Under the pieces are notes generated by a model. The model had not been told where the DNA came from, did no database searches, and saw only the letters and a list, made by a program, of their open reading frames with translations. Positions 44,280 to 52,228 of a stretch of 64,000 nucleotides of DNA are shown here, piece after piece. The translations under genes and the position numbers were made by a program. This stretch comes from Paracoccus sp. IB05 (GTDB taxonomy: Bacteria; Pseudomonadota; Alphaproteobacteria; Rhodobacterales; Rhodobacteraceae): positions 62,001-126,000 of the forward strand of contig NZ_JAEFCF010000008.1 of assembly GCF_016405985.1 (NCBI RefSeq), written 5' to 3'. How positions within the stretch are numbered: the stretch's first letter is position 1; every line of letters begins with the position of its first letter.

Positions 44280-45322
44280 ATGCGCGCCGCCAGTATCCGC
44301 GAATTCCGGGCTCCGCTCTCGATTGAAACCGTTCCCGATCCGGCCTGCGCCCAGGATGGTGTTATGCTGAAGCTCCTAGCCTGCGGCATTTGCCGCTCCG
44401 ACTGGCATGGCTGGGGGAGCGAACACCCGAAGGTCGGGCCCCGAAGGTCAGGCCAGACGACATGCCCGGCCATGAATATTGCGGTGAGGTCGTCGAAGCG
44501 GGGCCGCTGTCACACTGGAAAGCCGGGGATCGGGTCATCGCGCCCTTCATCCTCGCCTGTGGGTCCTGTCCGGACTGCCGTTCGGGTCAGTCAACCACCT
44601 GCCAGGCGCAGTATGTCCCGGGCTTTGGCAGCCCTTGCGCCTATGCCGAATATGTCCCGGCGCCGCATGCCCATAACCTTGCCCGGCTCCCCGACAGCCT
44701 GCCGCCACATCTTGCCGCCGGACCTGGCTACCGGGCCACCACCGCCTTCCAGGCCCTTACCGGCCGCGCGGCATTGCAGGCCGGCGAATGGCGCGCGATC
44801 CGCGGCACCGGCGGCATCGGCCTCTCCTGCCTCCTGATCGGCCGTGCCCTCGGCGCCCGCGTGATCGTCACCGACATCGTGCCCGAAAAGCTTGACCACG
44901 CGCTGGCACTTGGCGCCGAGGTCGCCTTCAACGCCACCAGCGGCACCGCAGCCGAAGACATCATCGCGCTGACCGGCGGCGGCGCCCATGTCAGTGTCGA
45001 GGCACTCGGGATCGAAGCCACGACCAACAGCTCGCTGCGCTCCCTGCGCCCGCTGGGCCGCCATCTACAGATCGGCCTGCCCACCGGGCGCCACGCGCAA
45101 ATGCAGGTCGATATGAACACAATCTATATGCGCCAGCTCGCGGTCTGTGGCTCACGCGGCATGCCCTCCTGGCGCTACCCGTCGCTGATCGAAACCGGCC
45201 GCCTCGACGTCACCCCGATTGTCGCCCACCAGGTCGCACTCAGCGACGCCTCGGCCGAGCTCGCCGCCTTCGACCGCCCCACCATGCCCGGCGTCGCCGT
45301 CATCACCGACTTTGCGCAATAA
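44280..45322 (+). pseudogene. Zinc-dependent alcohol dehydrogenase, frameshifted by a 14-bp tandem duplication
   Basis: The N-terminal part reads from ATG 44280 (MRAASIREFRAPLSIE ... CGICRSDWHGWGSEHPKV). At 44426-44453 a 14-bp sequence is present twice in tandem, which shifts the frame; the rest of the enzyme then continues in another frame (DDMPGHEYCGEVVEAG onward to 45322). Removing one copy restores one continuous ~342-residue frame. Catalytic zinc ligands (CGICRSD, GHEYCG), the structural-zinc Cys cluster CGSCPDC...TTC and the Rossmann GTGGIG are otherwise intact, so the lesion looks recent. A truncated protein from an internal ATG (44390) would lack the first zinc ligand. Confidence 0.88.
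44426..44453 (+). repeat. 14-bp tandem duplication causing the frameshift
   Basis: Copy 1 (44426-44439) reads cccgaaggtcgggc; copy 2 (44440-44453) reads cccgaaggtcaggc. They differ at one base. Fourteen is not a multiple of three, and the frames before and after differ by exactly this length. Confidence 0.92.
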
Positions 45323-45345
45323 CTTCGTCGCAAATTTCCTCTTGA

Positions 45346-45370
45346 CCAAAATACTCCCGCCGGAGGCATC
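45346..45370 (-). terminator. Terminator-like repeat after the DUF1638 gene
   Basis: On the minus strand a CTCC-GGCG-GGAG hairpin is followed by TATTTT, 16 bp after the DUF1638 stop. It matches the copy at 10562-10588 at nearly every base. Confidence 0.6.
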
Positions 45371-45385
45371 TGCCCCCGCCGCCCC

Positions 45386-46033
45386 TCACTCCAGCCGGGC
45401 AAGCGCCCCCGCCAGATCGCCATATCCGGTATATCGACGCTCATAGACCAGGCCCAGCCGTGCTGCACACTCCTGCGCCTTCGCATCCAGCGCCGGGTCA
45501 TCGGTCTGCGCCTGATAGACCAGCTTTTCATAATTCCCGAAGATCATGTCGCGCAGTTCCGGATGCCGGTCGAGCCCCATCGGCTTCCACACGAAAGCAT
45601 CGAATTGCCGCACGAGAAAATCGGTGAGGTAAAAGGCGGTGAACTCTTCCTCTGACCGCGCCGCAAAACTCTCATTGCCCTCGAAAAACGAATAGCAATG
45701 CGGGCCGGCCACCATCTCGACCCCCAGCCCGGCACAGCGCGCAGCCAGCAGACCACCCGTGCCGCAATCAGCATAGACCACGAAAATCCGGGAATAGCTG
45801 TCCTTCGCGGCAAGGACAGCCGCTTCGACCGCCGCGGTGATCTTATCGGGCCAGAGATGCAGATTGGCGGGCAGACACTGCAGGTCGAGATGGGTCCAGC
45901 CATTGGCGCGTTTCAGATCAAGGATCTCGCGCGCCAGCGCGCCGCAGGCGATCAACAGGATCCGCCCCTCGCCCTGGCGCTCCATCCCGCTTTGGATGAC
46001 AACCTCCTCCGCAGGCAGGTTGGGCCTTTCCAT
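45386..46033 (-). CDS. DUF1638 domain protein
   Basis: A 215-residue cytoplasmic protein. ILLIACGALAREI, HLDLQCLPANLH, VVYADCGTGG and GPHCYSFFEGN are characteristic DUF1638 blocks with conserved Cys and His residues that could bind metal or a cofactor. The ATG at 46033 follows GGGAGG by 6 bases; a GTG at 46036 is also in frame. In related bacteria DUF1638 genes occur with corrinoid methyltransferase genes, and a corrinoid protein gene lies 1 kb upstream here. The function is unknown. Confidence 0.82.
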   Translation of the reverse strand: MERPNLPAEEVVIQSGMERQGEGRILLIACGALAREILDLKRANGWTHLDLQCLPANLHLWPDKITAAVEAAVLAAKDSYSRIFVVYADCGTGGLLAARCAGLGVEMVAGPHCYSFFEGNESFAARSEEEFTAFYLTDFLVRQFDAFVWKPMGLDRHPELRDMIFGNYEKLVYQAQTDDPALDAKAQECAARLGLVYERRYTGYGDLAGALARLE

Positions 46034-46079
46034 CACAGGCCTCCCATTTGCAGCATCACCGGGCTGAGTTTCACCGGCT

Positions 46080-46235
46080 TCAATGCCACCGCTTCAGGCC
46101 AAGGGCGAGGCTCCCGAGCATCGCGACCAAAGCAATCACCGGCAACGGCACGCCAAGGCTCAGCGCCAGGGAAAGTGTCAGACCAGCGCCAAGGATCACC
46201 AGGGCAATCAGCCCGAGAAAGGACGTTAATGGCAT
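46080..46235 (-). CDS. Small membrane protein of unknown function
   Basis: A 51-residue protein with two hydrophobic segments (about residues 4-24 and 28-46) and a short basic end (LKRWH). A GGAGGG ribosome site lies about 7 bases before the ATG at 46235, supporting a real gene despite its length. It sits between the corrinoid protein and DUF1638 genes on the same strand, though a hairpin separates it from the former. It could be a membrane anchor or simply a neighbour. Confidence 0.65.
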   Translation of the reverse strand: MPLTSFLGLIALVILGAGLTLSLALSLGVPLPVIALVAMLGSLALGLKRWH

Positions 46236-46300
46236 TTTCACAACCCTCCACCTGTTAAATCTGGGGTCACGACCGGGCCGGCGCAAGCCCGAAAGCAAAT

Positions 46301-46326
46301 CAGGCTCCGGATTGCGCCGGAGCCTG
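46301..46326 (-). terminator. Hairpin after the corrinoid protein gene
   Basis: A perfect 10-bp inverted repeat (CAGGCTCCGG / CCGGAGCCTG) has a 6-nt loop. On the minus strand it is followed by ATTTGCTTTC, a moderate T-rich tail. It starts 19 bp after the corrinoid protein stop. Confidence 0.7.
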
Positions 46327-46344
46327 TTAATGTTCGGGGAAGTC

Positions 46345-47043
46345 TCAGGCGCTCAGCTGATTGTGCCGCCGCGCGACCAGCTGTTTCGCGGTCTCGACCG
46401 CCACTGCCGCATCGCGGCAATAGGCATCGGCACCGATCGCCCTGCCGAATTCCTCGTTCAGCGGCGCCCCCCCCACGAGCACGATATAGTCCTCGCGCAT
46501 GCCTTTTTCCTTCAGCGTGTCGATCACCACTTTCATATAGGGCATGGTGGTGGTCAAAAGCGCAGACATCCCAAGAATATCAGGCGCTTCCGTGCCAAGC
46601 GCCTCGAGATATTTCTCGACTGAGTTGTTGATGCCCAGATCGACAACCTCGAACCCCGCACCTTCCATCATCATCGCGACAAGGTTCTTGCCGATATCAT
46701 GGATGTCGCCTTTGACGGTGCCGATCACCATCTTGCCCATGCGCGGCGCGCCGGTTTCCGCCAGCAGCGGCTTGAGGATGGTCATCCCCGACTTCATCGC
46801 ATTCGCGGACAAAAGCACTTCGGGTACAAACAGGATCCCGTCACGGAAATCATCGCCGACGATCTTCATGCCGGCCACCAGTGCCCGGGTGAGCACGTCA
46901 TAAGGCGTCCAGCCGCGGTCCAGCAGGAGGCGCGTCCCCTCTTCGATCTCGTCCTTCAGCCCGTCATAGAGATCGTCATGCATCTGCAGGACCAGCTCGT
47001 CATCGGGAAGTTCCGAGAGGATGATTTCGTCGTCATCGGCCAT
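46345..47043 (-). CDS. Corrinoid (B12-binding) protein of a methyltransferase system
   Basis: A 232-residue protein. An N-terminal helical cap domain (about residues 10-98) precedes a Rossmann-like B12 domain with the lower-ligand motif GDIHDIGKN (His115) and GMSALLTTTMPYM and VGGAP further on. It resembles MtbC/MttC-type corrinoid shuttles that carry methyl groups between a substrate methyltransferase and a folate or homocysteine acceptor. No such methyltransferase or corrinoid activase is in the window. The DUF1638 gene downstream is a frequent companion. Confidence 0.88.
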   Translation of the reverse strand: MADDDEIILSELPDDELVLQMHDDLYDGLKDEIEEGTRLLLDRGWTPYDVLTRALVAGMKIVGDDFRDGILFVPEVLLSANAMKSGMTILKPLLAETGAPRMGKMVIGTVKGDIHDIGKNLVAMMMEGAGFEVVDLGINNSVEKYLEALGTEAPDILGMSALLTTTMPYMKVVIDTLKEKGMREDYIVLVGGAPLNEEFGRAIGADAYCRDAAVAVETAKQLVARRHNQLSA

Positions 47044-47174
47044 GGGGCGCTCCAGCGGAGAGAGTTCGTTCCCCTTTCAATGGGCTGAAAACGACACTTC
47101 CACTCAGATGTTTGCGACACTAGCGAAGAGAAAGCCGACTTCCGCACATTTCCCCCTTTTCATTACCTGCATAT

Positions 47175-47189
47175 GTTCTATTTTTGTTC
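47175..47189 (+). promoter_or_regulatory. LexA (SOS) box upstream of the radical SAM gene
   Basis: GTTC-TATTTTT-GTTC fits the alphaproteobacterial LexA consensus GTTC-N7-GTTC exactly. It directly abuts a perfect TATAAT (47190-47195), so bound LexA would block the promoter. The gene start is 23 bp downstream. Confidence 0.8.
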
Positions 47190-47195
47190 TATAAT
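47190..47195 (+). promoter_or_regulatory. -10 element (TATAAT) of the radical SAM gene
   Basis: A perfect TATAAT lies 17 bp before the GTG start. The -35 region (around 47167-47172) is poor. Transcription starting about 7 bases after the -10 would give a leader of roughly 10 nt. Confidence 0.6.
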
Positions 47196-47212
47196 TTTCA
47201 GGGAATCCCACC

Positions 47213-48328
47213 GTGCCAGCGCCCCGCCCTTCCAGCCCTGTGACCACACCGCTGCCCGGTCTTTTGCCGGGGCAGCGCGTCAGGGCACGTGGTGCCGGTC
47301 TCAACGAGGCCGGCCGTTATGAGCCGCATCAGCGCGAGGCGCTGTCCGACGGCTGGGATATGGTCGAAGATGACGCGCTGGTGCAGACGGAAATCAGCCG
47401 CGAAGTGCCGAAATCCGCGATCAGCCGCAATGCCTCGCCCGACCTGCCCTTTGACCGCTCGGTCAATCCCTGGCGGGGCTGCGAACATGGCTGCGTCTAT
47501 TGTTTCGCGCGGCTGACCCATGCCTATCTCAACCTCTCGCCGGGGCTGGATTTCGAGACAAAGCTGGTCGCGAAACCGGGGATCGGCCAGGTGCTGGACC
47601 GTGAACTTCGCGCCAGAAGCTACAAGGTCGCGCCCATCGCGCTTGGCACCAATACCGACCCCTGGCAGCCGGGCGAGGCGCAATACCGGGTGACACGCGA
47701 GGTGGTCGAGGTGCTGTCGGCCTTTCGCCATCCGCTGGCGATCACCACCCGCGGCACGCTGATCGAGCGCGATATAGACCTTCTCGCCCCGATGGCGGCG
47801 GAGGGTCTCGTCCGGGTGGGCATCTCGATTACCACGCTGGATCAGTCGCTTGCGCGCAAGATGGAGCCCCGCGCGCCGGCGCCTGCCCGCAGGCTACAGA
47901 TCATCCGGCGGCTGAGCGAGGCCGGCATCCCGGTGCGGCTGATGCTGGCGCCGGTAATCCCTGGCCTGACCGATCATGAGATCGAGCCGTTGCTGGACGC
48001 CGCGCAGGAGGCCGGCGCGACCAGTGCCAGCTGGATCTCGCTCCGGCTGACGCAGGAGGTGGCGGGGCTGTTTCGCGACTGGCTGGAACGGGCCGAGCCC
48101 GGGCGCGCGACCAAGGTGCTGAACAGGGTGCGCGAGATGCATGGCGGCAAGGATTATGACGCCACATTCGGCAAAAGGATGAAGGGCGAAGGCCTCTGGT
48201 CGCGGCTGATCGCCGACCGCTTCCGCCGCGCGGCGGCAAAACTGGGGCTTGACGCGCCGCAGCCGGCGCTGCGCTGTGATCTTTTCCGGGTGCCCTTTGC
48301 CAGAGGCGACCAGCTCGGCCTGTTCTGA
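47213..48328 (+). CDS. PA0069 family radical SAM protein
   Basis: A 371-residue radical SAM protein. The cluster-binding cysteines are Cys90, Cys94 and Cys97 in GCEHGCVYC, and the family pattern SVNPWRGCEHGCVYCFAR is intact. The family is distantly related to spore photoproduct lyase (SplB), but its reaction is unknown. The GTG at 47213 is the only start with a purine stretch (AGGGAA) upstream. The LexA box at 47175-47189 and the convergent mmcB gene point to a role in DNA damage response. Confidence 0.88.
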   Translation: MPAPRPSSPVTTPLPGLLPGQRVRARGAGLNEAGRYEPHQREALSDGWDMVEDDALVQTEISREVPKSAISRNASPDLPFDRSVNPWRGCEHGCVYCFARLTHAYLNLSPGLDFETKLVAKPGIGQVLDRELRARSYKVAPIALGTNTDPWQPGEAQYRVTREVVEVLSAFRHPLAITTRGTLIERDIDLLAPMAAEGLVRVGISITTLDQSLARKMEPRAPAPARRLQIIRRLSEAGIPVRLMLAPVIPGLTDHEIEPLLDAAQEAGATSASWISLRLTQEVAGLFRDWLERAEPGRATKVLNRVREMHGGKDYDATFGKRMKGEGLWSRLIADRFRRAAAKLGLDAPQPALRCDLFRVPFARGDQLGLF

Positions 48329-48345
48329 TCCGGCGGGCCAGAAGA

Positions 48346-48390
48346 CCGGTTTCTGCACAGAAACCGGACAAATTTCTTTTAAGAAATTTG
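48346..48390. repeat. Pair of palindromes between convergent genes
   Basis: The first (48346-48367) has arms CCGGTTTCTG and CAGAAACCGG around CA. The second (48369-48390) has arms CAAATTTCTT and AAGAAATTTG around TT. It lies between the radical SAM and mmcB stops and shares the TTTCTG-NN-CAGAAA core with 43977-43998. Confidence 0.88.
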
Positions 48391-48399
48391 CCTTGCGCC

Positions 48400-48885
48400 T
48401 CAGGGCAGCGGATCGCGCAAGGCGAGCAGGCGCAAGGCGGCATAGCGGGCAAAATCGCGGCTGACCACTTTGCGCCGGGCGGGCGCCAGCGGTGTCTCAT
48501 CAGACATGCGGATGATCTCGCCCCCGAACGCGTCAGCGAGGATCAGCCCGTCGTTTTCGGGCAGGATCTCTTGCGGGAAATCAGGTCCGACTGCCCAGAA
48601 AAAGCGGTCGCACCAGGCGGTATAGCCCTGCCATTTGCGATCCGCCCGAAAATCCGCGCGGCAGGATTTGCATTCGACGATCCAGACCTCGCCCTTTGGC
48701 CCGATCGCCATCACATCCGCGCGCAGCTTGCCCGCAAGCGGCATTTCCGCAACCGGTGCAAATCCGTGGCTGCACAAAAGCCGCGCAACCCCGCGCGCGA
48801 TGCGCTGACCCGCCTGCAGGGGCAGGAGATCACGAGCGTCTTCGGGAATTTCAGCCAGGGTCGGGCGATGCATCGGATTGTCCAT
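48400..48885 (-). CDS. mmcB: MmcB family DNA repair protein
   Basis: A 161-residue protein. A PD-(D/E)XK-like nuclease pattern is visible: the Asp of KLRADVMAIG, then VWIVECKSCRADFRAD with the E-x-K pair, and WAVGPDFP. It matches the MmcB family, SOS-induced in alphaproteobacteria such as Caulobacter. The start at 48885 lies 11 bp from a LexA-like box; ATG 48873 is an alternative. It is convergent with the radical SAM gene, separated by paired palindromes. Confidence 0.85.
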   Translation of the reverse strand: MDNPMHRPTLAEIPEDARDLLPLQAGQRIARGVARLLCSHGFAPVAEMPLAGKLRADVMAIGPKGEVWIVECKSCRADFRADRKWQGYTAWCDRFFWAVGPDFPQEILPENDGLILADAFGGEIIRMSDETPLAPARRKVVSRDFARYAALRLLALRDPLP

Positions 48886-48896
48886 CGCCCCAACAT

Positions 48897-48911
48897 GAAC
48901 AAACGGTAAAC
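48897..48911 (-). promoter_or_regulatory. LexA-like box upstream of mmcB
   Basis: The minus strand reads GTTT-ACCGTTT-GTTC, one base off the GTTC-N7-GTTC consensus, 11 bp before the mmcB start. MmcB is an SOS gene in related bacteria, which raises the plausibility. Confidence 0.65.
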
Positions 48912-49202
48912 ATTTGTCCAGTCTTCCGGCCCGCCGCAAGCAATAGCCGACCCGGGCCAGCGGCGACCTTGCACTGCAGCCGCGGCAGCCCTAGATATGA
49001 AAGCGGCGGGTGCTGCTCTTCGCGTGAGGGGTCCATAACCCAGTGGCCGATAAGCATATGAATGGGGGCTGGCTCTGCCCGGATCCTGGTCCGGATACCT
49101 GGTTCCCACCTGAGACCTCTGGCTCTCGGGATATCGAGACCACCCACGGCCGCTGCGGGCCCGCCACCGCTTCCCCGCCTCAGCTGACGCGCCTCAGCCA
49201 AA
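48912..49202. other. Intergenic region upstream of mmcB
   Basis: About 290 bp without a credible gene; the open frames here lack ribosome sites. Near 49080-49105 a short imperfect tandem repeat (CCGGATCCTGGT, then CCGGATACCTGGT) is visible. The stretch holds the mmcB promoter and ends at the terminator of the next minus-strand gene. Confidence 0.4.
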
Positions 49203-49232
49203 GAAAAACCCGCCAGCGGTGACGCGGCGGGC
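49203..49232 (-). terminator. Intrinsic terminator after the small membrane protein gene
   Basis: On the minus strand CCCGCC and GGCGGG form a stem around an 11-nt loop and are followed by TTTTTC. It starts 24 bp after the stop at 49256. Confidence 0.75.
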
Positions 49233-49255
49233 TTCTTAATCTGATGGCTGGCGGA

Positions 49256-49573
49256 TCAGCGGCGCGGCTGGCGCTTTTGCTGTTCGGCCCGCGCCTCGAT
49301 CCGGATCGGGATCATCTGCTGACGCAGGCCGCCGCGCGGTGTGTCATCCTGTTCGGCCAGCATCATGACGCGGATTGCGAATTGCACGCCCGAAAACAGC
49401 ACGCCGAAAAACATCACCAGCATCGCCACAGCCACCCAACCCATCGCGCCTGCCCCGCCAATCAGCGCGCCTACGGCCGCGACATTGGTCCAGAGCATGG
49501 CGGCGACGAACCCTGCGGACAATCCAAACCCGATGGCGACGGATTGAATATAGAGGCGGACGAGCTTCGGCAT
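49256..49573 (-). CDS. Small membrane protein of unknown function
   Basis: A 105-residue protein with two hydrophobic segments (about residues 10-30 and 35-66) and a charged cytoplasmic-looking tail of ~38 residues rich in Gln, Arg and Glu. A GGAG site about 9 bases before the ATG supports the start. It has its own terminator and is 115 bp downstream of the Anbu gene on the same strand, so it may belong to or follow that operon. No family was recognised. Confidence 0.75.
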   Translation of the reverse strand: MPKLVRLYIQSVAIGFGLSAGFVAAMLWTNVAAVGALIGGAGAMGWVAVAMLVMFFGVLFSGVQFAIRVMMLAEQDDTPRGGLRQQMIPIRIEARAEQQKRQPRR

Positions 49574-49688
49574 GAGTCGTTTCTCCTGCAGTTTCCAGAA
49601 ATTTATGCAGCTGCAGCGTCTATGTGAAGACCCGGAAACCGTGTTTGCACAAAAGCGTGACAGCTTGCCGCTACGTCACCCGAACCGG

Positions 49689-50411
49689 TCAGACCTCGAT
49701 CCGGGTAAAGCCGTCGCGCAGCGCATTGGACCAGGCCTCGCTCATGGCGCGGAAGCCCTCATCCCCGGCCTCGATCCGGCGCCGCGACGTGACTTGCAGC
49801 GCGTCTTTTTCGATCACTGCCAGATCGAGCGGCATTCCCACCGAAAGGTTCGAGCGCAGGGTCGAATCCATCGACAGCAGCACCGCCTTCTGTGCGTCCT
49901 GCAACCCGGTTTCCGGCCGGACCACCCGATCGAGGATCGGCTTGCCGTATTTATGTTCGCCGATCTGGAGGAAGGGCGTGTCATCGGTGGCTTCGATGAA
50001 ATTCCCCTCGGGATAGATCAGGAACATGCGCATACCGCCGCCCTTTCTTTGCCCCGCGACGATCATCGAGGCCGAGGCGCCCTGGCTCATCGAGAGTTTC
50101 TCGTCGATCTCGCGCCGCACCGCTGCCAGCGTATTCCCCACAAGCTGTGCCACTTTCAGCATGGTCGGCGCCAGGGTGATCGAGGTTTCCGGCGTTGCGA
50201 TCTCGTCATCCATCGCCTCATGCAGCCGCGCAATGGTGGTCTGTGTGACAGAAAGCGAACCCGCCGTCATGATCACGATCACCCGCTCGCCCGGCACTTC
50301 GAAGGTGAACATCTTGCGATAGGTGGAAATATTGTCGAGCCCCGCATTGGTGCGGGTATCGGACAGGCATACCATACCCTGGTTGAGCAGAAGGCCGACA
50401 CAATAGGTCAT
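49689..50411 (-). CDS. Anbu-type (proteasome-like) peptidase
   Basis: A 240-residue Ntn-hydrolase of the proteasome/HslV superfamily. After Met removal Thr2 would be the nucleophile (MTYCVGLLLNQG), with SDTRTNAG near residues 17-24 and YRKMF near residue 31 supplying the Asp and Lys positions. YCVGLLL...SDTRTNAG is typical of Anbu proteins. The three upstream genes (ATP-grasp, alpha-E, transglutaminase) are the known genomic partners of Anbu. The substrates and cellular role are not established. It is the fourth gene, 33 bp after the transglutaminase. Confidence 0.87.
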   Translation of the reverse strand: MTYCVGLLLNQGMVCLSDTRTNAGLDNISTYRKMFTFEVPGERVIVIMTAGSLSVTQTTIARLHEAMDDEIATPETSITLAPTMLKVAQLVGNTLAAVRREIDEKLSMSQGASASMIVAGQRKGGGMRMFLIYPEGNFIEATDDTPFLQIGEHKYGKPILDRVVRPETGLQDAQKAVLLSMDSTLRSNLSVGMPLDLAVIEKDALQVTSRRRIEAGDEGFRAMSEAWSNALRDGFTRIEV

Positions 50412-50444
50412 TTCTCACCGGAAAATTTGTTCACCCGCAGGACA

Positions 50445-51272
50445 TTACTGATCGGAAGAAAGGACCGCAACAGTGACATCCATCGCTTCATCACCTGGCT
50501 GGCCGCCGCGGGCCACACCGCGGATGGGGGCAGCATCGCGGGCGTCAAAACCAGAGGCGAGGCGGATATAGCGTTCGTCCGGGCAGCAGGCATTCGCGGG
50601 GTCAAAGCCGATCCAGCCGAACCCCGGCACATGGATCTCGGCCCAGGCATGGGCGGCCTCATGCGCGGTGCCCGAGGCATCGGCGAAAAGATAGCCCGAA
50701 ACATAGCGCGCCGGCAGGTCGCGCAACCGCGCCAGCGCGATCAGCGCATGGGCATGGTCCTGACAGACCCCCTCGCCCAGGGCGAGCGCTTCTGATGCCG
50801 AGGTATGGGCATGGGTCACGCCAGGATGGTAGGCGATGGCCCCGGTCACCGCCGCCGACAAGCCATGCGCCAGCGCAAGCGCCCCCCCGGCATCCGACAC
50901 GCCTTCCGCCAGATCCGAGAGTGCCCCGGAGGCAGCGGTCATCGCAGTTTCGCGTTTATAGGCGCAGGGGTTGATCACCTCGCGATAGCCTTTCAGCATC
51001 CCGGCGGTGTCAGAGGTCTCTACCAATCCGCGCACGGTCACTGACAGGTCGGTCAGCGGCCCGGCGATGCTCCAGCCCTGGATGCGGTCGCCGGCGCCAT
51101 CGGTGAACTCGGCGCCTCTGACCGCAGCCGTATCGCCGCCTTTGACAGAGACCTCCCAGGAGATCACCCTCTGACCCTGAAACACCGAAGGCGTCAGCCG
51201 GTGGCTTTGGACAAGGCCCCTGACCGGGCGTTCATAGCTGTAGCGGGTGATATGATCGACGCTCAGGCGCAT
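50445..51272 (-). CDS. Transglutaminase family protein of the Anbu cluster
   Basis: A 275-residue protein. An N-terminal beta domain (HITRYSYERPVRGLVQSHR) is followed by the transglutaminase-like core with Cys in GEGVCQDHAHALI, His in AAHAWAEIHVPGFG and Asp in WIGFDP, a complete Cys-His-Asp triad. Bacterial members act as proteases or amide-bond-forming enzymes. Its ATG overlaps the alpha-E stop by one base (TGATG), so the two are translated together. Confidence 0.88.
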   Translation of the reverse strand: MRLSVDHITRYSYERPVRGLVQSHRLTPSVFQGQRVISWEVSVKGGDTAAVRGAEFTDGAGDRIQGWSIAGPLTDLSVTVRGLVETSDTAGMLKGYREVINPCAYKRETAMTAASGALSDLAEGVSDAGGALALAHGLSAAVTGAIAYHPGVTHAHTSASEALALGEGVCQDHAHALIALARLRDLPARYVSGYLFADASGTAHEAAHAWAEIHVPGFGWIGFDPANACCPDERYIRLASGFDARDAAPIRGVARGGQPGDEAMDVTVAVLSSDQ

Positions 51273-52222
51273 CAGCTGAGTTCTCCGCCCAGATAGACCT
51301 CATGGATGACAGACCCAAGCTCTGCCACAGATCCGATGAACCGCGAGAGATATTCGTGCAGGCCTTCCTCGAAAATACGCTCGATGGTTTCCTCCTCCAG
51401 CTCGCCCAGCATGGCGCGCGCCCGCATCTGGGCCGGGCCCTCCCTGCCATAGGCCTTGGCCAGCCGTGCGAGATGATTGTCAGCGCCCGCGATACAGGTG
51501 ATCAGCGCGCGTGGGCTTTGCCGGTTCAGGATCAGGAAATCGGCGATCTTGCCGGCGGTGATCTCGCCCCCATAGGCCCAGTGAAAGGCGCGCTGCGCGC
51601 CCATGGCGCGCAAAAGTGTCGACCACTGGTAATTGTCGAGCCCCGATCCCACGAAATCCAGTCGCGGCAGCAGCACGTAATATTTCACGTCGAGAAGCCG
51701 GGCGGTATTGTCGGCGCGTTCCAGATAATAGCCCAGATTCAGGAAGTTATAGCCATCATCGCGCAAAAGATTGGCGTCGATCGCGCCCCTCACCAGCGCC
51801 GATTGCCGCGTGACCCAATCGGTCAGCGTGGACTGGTCGAGGCTCGATCGTTCCTGCCGCTCGAGCTGGCGCAATTCCTGAAAGGCCATGTTCAGCGCAT
51901 CCCAGACCTGGGCAGTCATGGCGGTGCGCACGATCCGGGCATTTTCGCGCGCAGCCGTCAGGCAGCTGGCAACCGAAGACGGGTTGTCACGGTCGAAAAA
52001 CAGCCAGGATTCCAGATTGCGCTGCACCGGGTCGCCATATTTGGCGGTGAAGCCCTCGGCCATGCCGCTGGCCTGCAACAGGCTGTCCCATTCGCTGCGA
52101 TAGCCATGTTCCGACGGGATCAGCGAGATGCGGCTGCCCACATCCAGCAGACGCGCGACCGTATCGGCGCGCTCCATGTAACGTGCGATCCAGTAAAGGT
52201 TATTGGCGGTTCTTGAAAGCAT
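51272..52222 (-). CDS. Alpha-E domain protein
   Basis: A 316-residue all-helical protein. The start MLSRTANNLYWIARYMERADTVARLL is the hallmark of the alpha-E domain, and a second YLERADNTARLLDVKYY occurs near residue 165. Alpha-E proteins accompany ATP-grasp and transglutaminase genes in a predicted peptide-forming system; the biochemical role is unknown. It lies 6 bp after the ATP-grasp gene and overlaps the transglutaminase start. Confidence 0.9.
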   Translation of the reverse strand: MLSRTANNLYWIARYMERADTVARLLDVGSRISLIPSEHGYRSEWDSLLQASGMAEGFTAKYGDPVQRNLESWLFFDRDNPSSVASCLTAARENARIVRTAMTAQVWDALNMAFQELRQLERQERSSLDQSTLTDWVTRQSALVRGAIDANLLRDDGYNFLNLGYYLERADNTARLLDVKYYVLLPRLDFVGSGLDNYQWSTLLRAMGAQRAFHWAYGGEITAGKIADFLILNRQSPRALITCIAGADNHLARLAKAYGREGPAQMRARAMLGELEEETIERIFEEGLHEYLSRFIGSVAELGSVIHEVYLGGELS

Positions 52223-52228
52223 ATCCGG

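Noticed and set aside
48940-49200. Possible tRNA-like folding upstream of mmcB
   Set aside because: No complete cloverleaf, no TTCRA arm and no anticodon stem could be built on either strand.
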